Shown: positions 50,101-62,100 of the stretch, piece by piece
Position numbering within the stretch: the stretch's first letter is position 1
Layout of the letters: each line of letters begins with the position of its first letter
Source: Owenia fusiformis
Lineage: Eukaryota; Annelida; Polychaeta; Sabellida; Oweniidae
Assembly: GCA_903813345.2 (NCBI GenBank)
Contig: CAIIXF020000001.1
Span: 26,651,915-26,715,914 of the forward strand
Length of the DNA stretch: 64,000 bases
Direction: 5' to 3'
Notes under the pieces: generated by a model
What the model saw: the letters and a program-made list of their open reading frames with translations, nothing else
What the model was told of the DNA's origin: nothing
The model's database searches: none
Program-made: the position numbers and the translations under genes

Positions 50101-53100
50101 AATACAAAACATGGACTATTTTAAAAATATATGCATATATGATCAAGATGAAAGAAAAAGATAACATACTGTACTCCCTGTATTTTTCGCGTGCGATTTA
50201 GTTTCGCGCTTTTCGCAATTGTGGTAAAATCGTGAAAATTAATCTTCGTGAAATTGTCTATTAATTATTAGTGTTTTTAGGTGATAAATGCAATGCTAAG
50301 TAACAATGTCTGTTACAGTGGCTTATTTGATCAAATAAACTAAAAACGAATGCAAAAAGTAATTGCAAAAATAATTGGGTCTCAGCAGACTGCCTATATA
50401 AATAATCGTTTTATTGGAAATAGTTGTCGACTTACGCTTGATATTTATGAATATGCTGAAAATTATGAAAAAGAGGGCGCTATTTTATTCATTGATTTTA
50501 AAAAATCTTTTGATAGTATCGAGTGGAATTTCATCTTTGAAACATTCAAAAAATTCAATTTTCCTGAACAGTTTATTAAGTGGATAAAAATACTCTATGT
50601 AAAACCAATGGTAACTATAAAACAAAATGGATGGTTTTCTGAAAATATACACATGCAAAGATCCTGTCGGCAAGGCTGTCCAGTATCTGCTTTGGCATTT
50701 ATTATGTGCACAGAGGTCCTTGCACTTAAAATAAAACAGAATATTAACATAAAAGGCATTGAAATAAACAATAATGAATATAAACTCTCTCAATATGCAG
50801 ATGATGCTAATTTATTTTTAAAAGACAAAGATTCAATATTGCAAGCAATTCAAACGATTCAATCATTCTCTTATGTTTCTGGATTAGAACTAAATATAGA
50901 CAAAACTGAAGGAATTTGGTTAGGTAGAAGTAAAGTGAATGAAAATAACTTTGCAAATATAAAATTTAGCAATGAGCCGGTAAAAACTCTTGGCATTTTT
51001 ATTGGACATAATAAAGACAAATGTTATGAGCTAAATTGGCTGAACAGGATAACAAAATTAGAGAAAGTATTAGATTCTTGGAAAAAGAGGAATTTAACAT
51101 TAATTGGAAAAATAACAGTGATAAAATCAATCGCCCTTCCAAAATTGATTTATGCAGCATCAATACTTCAATATGATAATGAAATTGTAAAAAGAGTTAA
51201 TACAATAATTTATAAATTCCTTTGGGATGGAAAAGATAAAATAAGGCGAACTATTATTATAAATTCATTAGAAAAAGGTGGACTTAACATGATAGACTTT
51301 GAATCTCAATTGCATGCTCTAAAAGCTGCTTGGATTCCAAGGTTATATGATAAAAAACAAATGATGAATAAAATACCATATCTCTATTTTGATAATATTG
51401 TAAATGATTTTGATGTATTATTGAAAATGAATAGTTTTGATTTGCAATACTTTCAGAAAATACCAATTTTTTATCAGCAAGTATTATGTGCTCATGCCAA
51501 ATGTAAAGACAAAAAAAATCTTGAAAATATGAAAACATGTGATATCCTGCAAGAGACTATATGGGGTAATAGTTTGTTTACTGTAAACAAAAAAACTCTG
51601 TATTTTAGAAATTGGATTGAAAGTGGTATTGTCTATGTAAAGGATCTAATAATAGAGGATACATTTAATGATATCAACCACATTTTTCAAAAGTTACAGG
51701 AAAAACAAAATTGGATTTCTGAATTTTATCAAGTTAACTCAAGTATGAATATTGCAAGAGGTTTTATTGATGTCAATAAAGCAAAATACACAAACATTCC
51801 AAATTACAGATTGAAAGCAAATAATGTTTTATTCCAAATTAGAGATCAAAAATCAAAATTCTTTTATGAAATTTTGAAAAATAAGCAATCTGAAAAATGG
51901 TTCATGAAAAAGAAATGGGAACGTGAATTTTGCTTCTTAAATAATGAAACCTTCGATGAAATAAATTGGGAAAACCTTTTTTTTACAAAGATAAAATGTA
52001 AAGAAAAGAAGATAGCTAATTTCAACTTTAAGATTATAAACAACATCCTTCCTAGTCTAAATGACTTACATTTATATGGAAAAAGTGAAACATATAATTG
52101 CAGTTTGTGCGGAGAAGTATGTACATTAAAACATTTGCTTTTCACATGTACACTCTCCCAAAATGTTTGGAAATATATCTTTAATATATCAGGTTTAAAA
52201 ATAACATATAGAAAGTTGATAATAGGCTATAATGGAAATGACAACCAGACTGCATTTTTGAACTATTTTATTAGTATTGTAACATTTGTGATCTATAAAG
52301 CATACATCCAAGAATTAAATAATGGAATAAAACGGAATTTTGAAGGAATTGTTAAAACTCTAAAATTCGAAATTTATGTACGCAAAAATGTATTTTTTAA
52401 AAACAAATGGAATATGATAAGATTGTAAGTGATTTATTACTACTGTATCTGTACTTACTTTAAAAAATTGAAATAAACTATATTGAAAATAAAAAAATAA
52501 AAAAAAAATAAACTAAAAAATTATGATGTACGAGAGGTTATGATGCAGCGTGTCATTGACCAAGATGACATAGTAGAATAAGAAGGTGTACTTAGTGAAA
52601 TTCGCGAAATTTAATAGATTTATATATTTGTATAATATAGTATATACTGTCTAAATTATGCTACTTATAAGGAGAACCATTGTTATACACTGTACCAGGT
52701 AGGCCGAGAGATTGTTTCAGTCGGGTACACAGGTTCTTGTAATCACAGTTCTTTACACAGGCAGGCTCAAGCTTCTGCCAAAGCTTTTCTTTCATTCCTG
52801 CAAGAAGCATAACAAAAGAAACATTTACTATCAAAGTATTGTAGGACAATAGACAAGGGGAAGTCGACTCCTGATACCACGAAAATAAGAAAACATAATG
52901 CTAAGTGGGACTGTCTCCAAATAAACTAATTAATGCTTGCTATACAAGTGCTTACAAGACTTTGTATTTTTCTTTTGTGTGTTTTATAATCCTTATGTGA
53001 ATCTGTTTTTTTGCATTTAAAATAAAAAATAAAAATAAAATAAAATAAAACAAGTGGAAGCTTTTGTGTTTCCATTTGACTTCAGGAAATAATCAAAGAG

Positions 53101-56100
53101 CTTAAAATGGTAACTATATATTAAATGAAAATAATTCATCAAGTTTGACATGGTATTAACATGGAAAATGTCACCACCTGCCATTTGTTACAGACAAAGA
53201 CCGCTGTCTACAAAAAAGTTGGAGACAACAATATAACAATATATGGCACTTCTGTTGGTGACATAAAAATGAAATACGAAACATGTCATCCAACAGAAAA
53301 GGAGTATAACTGAGAAATGGATGATTGTGTTGTTGATTTATGACAAAGCCGCAAGAATGATGCAAATGTGTGTTGCTCACAGATGATACTAACCATCTTC
53401 TATAAAAACTTTCTCCTTCTGGTCACTGTGTTGAGATTCTAGCCTACTGGAGTCATCAACTACAGTCACCTACATGAACAAATATCATAATTTAGTTAAT
53501 GAATGATGTGGATTAATGTAAGGAAATAAACAGATATTCAGGGTGACGAATAAAACATTCTTGTACTTTTTCTATTTAGGTACAGTAAAACGTGTCACAT
53601 CAAATATTTGTATTCTTTATTAATTCTTTTCTGATAAAATATCACAGTTTTGGTTTAGTTTAATACCAGATTTAAACTGTCAAACAAAACTGAGACTTCT
53701 GCACTGTACCTGTTTACATTTCCCATAGAGGTCAACAATGGCGTAGCATTTGTGTGGAATATCTATAGCAGCTATCCCTTGGTCAACTCCATTTACATAT
53801 AGATGGAGTGTATTGTCAGGCTCTATCTGTACTCCAACCTTATGACCAACACTGAGGTTGGATAGACCAGGCCCATAATTCTCCTTCACCTAAAATAATA
53901 TAGATAGCTGTAAAGAATACACATTTACAATGTACCACATTTTAATTGACTTATAACTATCATTAATCATGGATTTTGAGCACATCATGATATACTCCAT
54001 TAGTCTATTATTGCTTTTATAATTACTATCCTTTAGAGCTCTCTATAAAATATCATGGAGATATAATAGCCTGAGCGTCCCTAACATGTATAAGTTGTAC
54101 ATTACTACTATAGATAACCGTGTTCTGAGTCATGGTTAGCATAATTGTAAGCAGCGTTCAGAAAATATGGCTCTCAGATTGTCTGCTAAATCTTTTCTAG
54201 AGGTATAAAAACCATAGGCTAAGGGTGATAGAAATCATTTTTAAATAAAGATGGCATGGTAATCGATCTGTATTTATCTTTAGTTCTCAGAAAAAGATAA
54301 TACTGGATTCTGTTGGTGCTGCCATCTTTATATCGGCCCAGAACCTATGGTAAAAACTGTTGTTTCAATAAGTCTATAATTGAACTAGAAAAACACCTTC
54401 TCCCTGGAGTAGCTAATCCCATTGAACAAATCAAAAGGACTGGTATCGATATGGCTAACTGATTTGAACACATGTTTCTCTTAAACCGGTCATCAAAAAA
54501 TTCTGAAAATTTTACACATCCTCAATTTAGTGATCATCTTTTGAATGGTAACAGGTTAATCTGAAATATATATACTTTTCTCTATATTGTTGACACTTCT
54601 TTTGTTCTTGGTATCATATGTTCGGAATGAAACAAAACATCTATCCGAACCTCATTGGAACAAGATGACATATACACAATGGGTTTACGTTTAGGTCTCT
54701 CAATATTGTAATTGTACAAAGGAAAGTTTGGTTGATTTAAAAAAAGTATCTTGCTAATGAAATGAAAGGTTAAGTTTACTTTTTTCTATTTTTGGGGTTT
54801 TGTTTTAATTTTTTGGATACTTTTTCTTAAATCGACCAAAGGTCCATGTGCAGTATGGCAAGTGATTTTAGACAGTCATATCTTTCACCATGAGTACTTT
54901 CTGGGCATAAATACAGTAGTATCCATTAAAATAATATGTTTTCTTTCAAGTGAAGCCACGATGTAGACGAAGTTGTACCCTACAGTTGAACTCTTCAAAC
55001 GAGAGGTAATTAAACTGAACTAAAAAAACTTTATGGCGTATTGGAGTATTCAATCATGAAGTGTATAGGCATAGATTCCAAACCAGGAATTATTTTTGTG
55101 TCCATCAAAATCCATTTGCATCCTACGCATCCCTACATCTTATCCAAATATGTTACTAAATAATAAATATATAATAGTATGATATTTAAGTGCAAAAGTT
55201 TGAAGCATTCTCTATAGTTTCTTATATATTTCTTTTAGTATGACCTGAATCGATTGCAAACAATTCATATTTGCACATTTGATGAGATAAACCATTAGTG
55301 TCATATTGTGAAATTATTAAGTTTGCAATAGATTCAGGTCACAGTGTATTTTTGGTATTTTTGTGATATTCTATTAAAACCAATAATTATTGGGATAAGC
55401 TGATATCCTCATGTCAATGATGCACAGCCCTATGCAAGTCAATACAACCTTACTGAACTAAATGACCCCTATCTCAGCCTATGTGTGCCCGAGCAATTTA
55501 ATATTTTCTAAAGAATTATATGACATTCTATTCTTCATGTTACACCTAAGAATGATTCATTTTGCCAATTATCGCACCTCTTCCTTTGAATCAATTCTGT
55601 CAATTATCAAAAATTTGAACATGACTGTATTCACGCCTTCTATAAACTGTAAACAAAGTCAACATTTCACCCGGGATATATTCCCGATCAATACCCCTGG
55701 TAATACGTTTAATGTGTGACGTCAGCACGGTGGGTCGTAGTAATGGCGGACCATGATGAATATTCGAAAAAACAGAAAAAATTATCCAAATCTGCAATCA
55801 AAATTGAAATCTGACCTCTGGTTCTGTTCTGATTCTATCACCTATTGAGTTCTGAAAACAAAACCATATGATGATATCCCCATGTTAAGTCAAGAAATAC
55901 ATGTACATAGTATCCCGACTTCTAATATCATTTACACAAATAGACAATGACAAAGAAAAATAACAATACTGGTAAATGTTTATTTATGCTATTAATGTAA
56001 AGCCTCAACAGGTAAATTTGTTGTCTTAGTTTTTCTATTTGTTTATTGCATAAAATTACAAGTATTAATTTATGACATGTAAAAATAAATGTAACAAACA

Positions 56101-59100
56101 CATTAACTAGACAACAGCAACGCCAAAGCGTAGCAAATCCCATCGAACAGCCATGGCTGGCATATTTACGAACAAAGTAATGTATATAGTACATTACAAA
56201 TGGCAGCCATTTTTCAAAATGGCCACCTTCTACCATTAGACAGTGTGCCATGCCATGCCATATACCAAATATGAACAAAATTGCTCCATTACTTTTTGAT
56301 TTATAGTAAAATATGTTTAAATGGTGGCCATCAAAATGGCCGTTTTCTACCAAAAGTGTCATTAGACAGTGTGCCATGCTTATAGTATTCACATACCAAA
56401 TATGAACCTCCATCGAGTATGTGTATACAAAATATGAACAAAATCGAGCAAACGGTATTTGATTAATTGCCCAGACGGACGTATGGACGGACATACAGAG
56501 GCGTTCCCTATATCCCTCCGAACTTTGTTCGATGAGATAATAATGAAAATGATCAAATAATTTATAATTTGTTTATTCACTTACTCGTACAACAGATTTC
56601 ATAATTGTCATTTGTATTTCATGATTAAAGTAGAAAATCTCAGATATTGAAATGGTTTGGTAACTTGGTACTTAATACTTGAAACATAAAATATGAGGTT
56701 TCTATTTTTGGAGATCTCTTAATTATCACATGGATACATTGGATAACTCATTTTAATTTCAGAAAAGGTATTTTCTAGGGAGATATCATTATAAATTACA
56801 CAAATCTCAATGTAAACAAAAATAACATTAGATAAAACAGATTTGGTTTAATGAGCCAGAAATCAATTGTACTCAAGATTAATCTAACTGGATGGTAAGT
56901 TTTTTAGTCTTATCTCTTAAATTTTCTACAATTTTCTACATTTTTTTACAAGCAATAGAATGAAATCATTAAGAGGCTTATTTTAAAGATATTTAACAAT
57001 ACCAATACTATATCAAAGCCTTACATTAAACTTCTGGTTTCTAGTTTGTTCAGGCAATCCAGCTTGCATTTTGTAACATATGGTGATACTTTTTTCAAAA
57101 TAAAGGCACTTATACTATTTTTGGGGAAAACTGTATACTTGCACACAGACATTACAAGAAACACAGCAACTCCAGAGTAGAAAATCCCACCGAATTAGAC
57201 ATATTTTATCAAATCACTCATCATTCTGAACAAGACGTGGTAGAAATAATAATCAATATCATCATATTGACTTCTTTTGGCAAAAGCTACACCCATAATA
57301 TGACAAAACACCATATCATAACTTCCTTCTCGAGTAGAGCCTATACATTTTAGCCAAATCCATCAACCGGTATTTCAATTATCATCTGGACACAAATGAA
57401 TGGATGGCTTCTCTAAATACAATCGGTGGAACAATAATATGCTACAAAGTCTCACAAATACATTGTTTCAGTTATACCAGAACAGAATGTGTCACAAAAA
57501 ATACCAATCAAAAATGAACTACTGGACCCACTGTCATGTTCTTTTTCTTGTTGGCAGTAACGGTAAAAAAAAAATTTATAATTTCATTTCAGATGGGACA
57601 TAAAGTTGAAGTCATGCTATTCAAAGTAGCAGTTATGATAATTCTGTTAGGGAGTCCAGGAGTTTTAGCTACTGAATGTAGTACACAATGTCCAACTGCC
57701 TTTACCGTGAAACACCTTAAATCATGCTACTTGTTCTTGTATGCACCTGGCACAGAAGCCACATGGTATGAAGCCAATGCATATTGCGCAACCCAAAATG
57801 CACATCTTCTCACCATAGAAACATCGGCAGAATATTACTACATTTTAGGAAGAATCCGTGCTTGGGGTAAAACCGGACACAATGTTTGGACTGGTAAGTA
57901 CTTTGTTTACCTTGAGTCCAATTGGCTAACTGATTACAGATGAAGCACTTAGGGAGTATAGAATCAAACTAGATATCAGCAACGCCAAGGCGTAGCAAAT
58001 CTCATCGAACAGCCATATGGCTGTCAATTTTACAAAATCCCTCCACTACTTTTCAGTTGTAGCAAAATCATAAAATTACACACATAAAAATGGCCAGAAC
58101 TTTTCAAAATGGTCACTCACTAGCCAAATTGTCTTAAGAAAATGTTATATACTTCTAAGTAGGCACACATAAAATTTGAACAAAATCTATAAGAGCTATA
58201 GTAAAAGTCTAAAATGACACAAGTAAAAACTAGCCAAAGTGTCATAAGACAGTGTGCCATACTTATGAGTATTCACATATCAAATATGAACAAAATCGCT
58301 CTACTACTTTTCAAGTTATTGTAAAAATGTAAGAAAAACATGTTAAAATGAAGCCCATTTTTGAAAATGGCCGTCTACAAGCCAAAGTGTCATAAGATAG
58401 TGTGCCGGCTTTCGAGCAGAACTTGTACTGCCTGGACAGACAGGTGGACAAACATACGTATAGACAGACAGGTGGACAAACGTACGTATAGACAGACAGG
58501 TGGACAAACGTACGTATAGACAGACAGGTGGACAAACGTACGAACAGACAGACAGAAGTATGGATGGAGCCGTTTCTGAACTTCGTTCATTGGATCATGA
58601 ATACAATGAGTAATAAAACTCTAAAATGGCCAAAATCATTAGAATAATATTTATGTAGACTATACAAGTACTGAGGCAGTTATCAGAGAGCTTGGATATA
58701 AGTTATTTGGTGAACTTGTACGTAAACTTGTACTTGTAAATAAAAAGGTGGCTATTAGCCAAAAATCTCCGGATGTAGGGCTTAATATAAAGTTTAAATG
58801 CATACCATTTGTATCTTTTAAACCATATTTATTATCCCATGTGTCAATTTTTCTGATCTATTATAAATATGTTATATGATATATACATTATAGATCTTAC
58901 TCTGTACAAATACTGGATGAGAGTTTGTTATGCAACCAAATGGCTCGCTCCTTAAATTGCTAATATAGATTGGATTGATTAGTGTATCAAAATAGTTGTC
59001 ATAGTGTTTGATACTTTACATATCCAGATAATTAATTTTAAAAAGGGATCACGTTCAATTGGTCGACTGACACATGAGTACACTTTTATCTCAACTTTAA

Positions 59101-62100
59101 CTTTTATAAGAACTGTGAAATAATTCATTCGTCCATGTGATGAGCCATGTTAAAGGGTCTTGTTCGGAGAACACCATGCCATAAGAGCAAGGTATTGAGT
59201 TGATAATATACAGATTACAACAAAGCAACAGATATTACATTCGCAGTCGCTGATTGATGAATGAAGTGAACAATTCGGAAACTATTTATGTCAACTGGGT
59301 ACAATTCATGAAAATCAAATTGACTTTAGTGTCACAAGACCCTTTAAAGTACAAGTTTATGTATGTACTAGTATTCAAAACAACTTTTATCGAAAGCTCT
59401 CTACTTTATGGTATTTTCTCTCATTTATTTCTGCTTTCTATTTCTAATCTTCTATCTTTTTCACAAAAAGGTGGTAATAGTCGGGTTTGAATAGGAGATA
59501 AGTTCACAGAATATTTCAAAAATATATAGAAGCAATCTTAAGGTGGATTTCAAAACTTCATACCATCCTTTTGAGAACCTGAAGTGGCACCAAGCAATCC
59601 ATTGACTTTTTCACCAAAAATCCAAGATGGCCACCACAATGTATCGAAAAATCATAAAAATTAACTAAAGTTGTAATTTAGTAATTCAAAATAGTTGTAT
59701 ACTGATCAAACATGACTAATAATAGTACCTATTAGATGTTCATATGGATTTAAATTCATTGGATCATTTTTGTATGAAAACTGGAGTCCCACAAGGCTCA
59801 ATTTTATGTCCGCTACTTTTTTTGTCTAATGATTTGCATTGACCATGGCATTTGCACATAGCAGTGGATACTTATCCATTTTTGTAATGTGTGCACCCAG
59901 GACCAAATTTCACCTTGCACCCATACTTGACCAATGCTTGGCATGCCTTGGCTGCTTGAGGAAAGGATGTCAATATTGGCACCAGTAGAGACATGTCATA
60001 CTTCCAGCCCCATGTTGTGAACTCCTATACCAATTTTAGATGGAGATTGTACAGTTGCCCTCAAAGAATACCACCTTGGTTAGCAAGTTCTTAAGATTTT
60101 TTAAGCAAGGCCTCCTTTTGTTGGTGGTATTCTACTCTATGGCCATCACAGAACATTCGTGCTGTATTGATATCTATCTGGTTGCTGGTTCGATCATATA
60201 ATAGAACACAGTAAAGTGTTCTAGGGACTGAGTGGCCTGAACTGACAAAGCAAGGTTTGTTGTAACCATTTGTACCACTTGTAAAAAAGCTGGAGTAACT
60301 TCAATGAGCACATTCCATAGCTTGAAGGCATATTTTTTGCTATGGCCAAAGAATGGTGAAGCTAATATAATATAATTTAATACCTGTAATTTGTGAGAGG
60401 TCCGAAGGCAATCCAGATTGACACTTATTGTGCCCTTAAATGCTGCAGCCATGGCAAGAGCAACTACATCAGTATCTCAACTTCTGATTGTGAAGTCTTT
60501 TACCCTCTGAGGTCATGTTTTATATGAACAAAGAGTCTCGTGTCAGTTTCTTCATGAGTACAAGGTCCAATCATTGCTGTATCTGGCAATTGAGGAAAGC
60601 ACTGAATAGATTCTCCAATAGAAGTTATCATTTGCTTGTCATTAACATCAAACTCAGACATAGAGTTGGCCAGGAATGCAAACAGCCTAGTCTTGTTCCG
60701 TTGATTATTAGAAAAGCTGGGCAGTTCTTAGGCATTGGATTCTCTGCATAAACTATCCTTCTAGCACCAGTGCCACAATGAATCCTTGTTAGGGACTTCT
60801 CACTGTTTTGTAGGTAAACATTCCAGACAACATCTAGGAACACCTTCCATAAGCTACCTTAACTTGGGATGAAAGAACCAGTTTCTAGACATTTAAGTAA
60901 GTCTGTCGTAGGTCACATGGCTCTGTGCTTAGCTAGGGATGAATGGATGCCAATCAAGACACGTTGACATGTCTGAGTTTTTCAAACATGAAAAACATGA
61001 GTTCCGGCCATCCTTAGCTAAGCACGGAGCCATGAGACCTACAAAGAAGCAGACTTAAATGTTGAGAAGCTAAGCCAGATGGATCTGAAGTATTGGAAAA
61101 AACCTGCAGATGCAATTTTAATAGATGGCACCCTTCTGGTCTATGTGATGCGTCCTGGTGTGGCTACCAACTTCCAAGAATATGCTACCAATGTCTCATC
61201 CCAAGTTAAGGCAGCTTATGGAAGGTGTTTCAAGATTAGATGCTATCTGGGATGTCTACCAACAAAACAGTGGGAAGTCCCTGACAAGGATTCATCGTGG
61301 CACTGGATGGTTTATGCAGAGAATCCGATGCCCAAGAATTGGCTAGGCTTTCTAAGAAATGGCCAGAACAAGACTGAGCTGTTAGCATTCCTGGCCAACT
61401 CTATTTGTGAGGTTGATGTAAATGACAAGCAAATGATAACTACTATTGTGGAATCTGTTCAGTGATTTCCTCACTTGCCAGATACAGCAATGATTGGACC
61501 TTGTACTCATGAAGGAGTTGACACTAGACTCTTTGTTCATGTAAAACAGATGACCTCAGAGTCAAGGTTACCAATGTCGCTTGGCCCCGGGTTCGATTCC
61601 CGGTTCAGACAAGTTTGTTTGTGCGTCATGTAATTCTGGGTGTTTGACTGAGTGGTTCACGACTCGTATAAAAGGCTGTGGTGTGTACCTGTATGTCTGT
61701 GTACCTGTGCACACAAAAGAACACAGGGCTCCTCCAAGGAGGGGTTTCTGGCTCTGTCTTCGAGTGTAAAATATGTAAAGTACGGAATATACCAATGAGG
61801 TATTGCTCGCCAAATATGGCGGTAACCAAGATATAATAATAATAATTAGGGCCCAATAAGTGTCAATCTGGATTGCCTTCGAACCTCTCAAAAATTACAG
61901 ATATTAAATTATATTAACTGCATTATTCTTTGGCCATAGCAAAGGATCTGCCTTCAAGCTATGGAATGTGTTCAAGGAAGTTACTCCAGCTTTTCTACAA
62001 AAGAGTGGCACAAATGCTTACAACAAACCTGGTTTTGTAAATTAGGACCATTCAGTCCCTAGACTGTTTTACTGTTCTATTATATGATCGAACCAGCAAC

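Noticed and set aside
55743-55814. Short frame MADHDEYSKKQKKLSKSAIK behind a CRE-containing patch
   Set aside because: Only 23 codons with no donor site. The AATGGCGGAC context also occurs in the MITE ends at 42590 and 45952, so a repeat origin is more likely than a first exon.
58311-58590. Cys/Ser-rich repetitive minus-strand frames (STCLSI/TYVCPPV units)
   Set aside because: They are translations of the 28-bp tandem array in a family-2 element.
61566-61620. Possible functional tRNA gene (perfect B box)
   Set aside because: There is no matching A box, anticodon arm or acceptor stem upstream. The sequence fits a truncated SINE.
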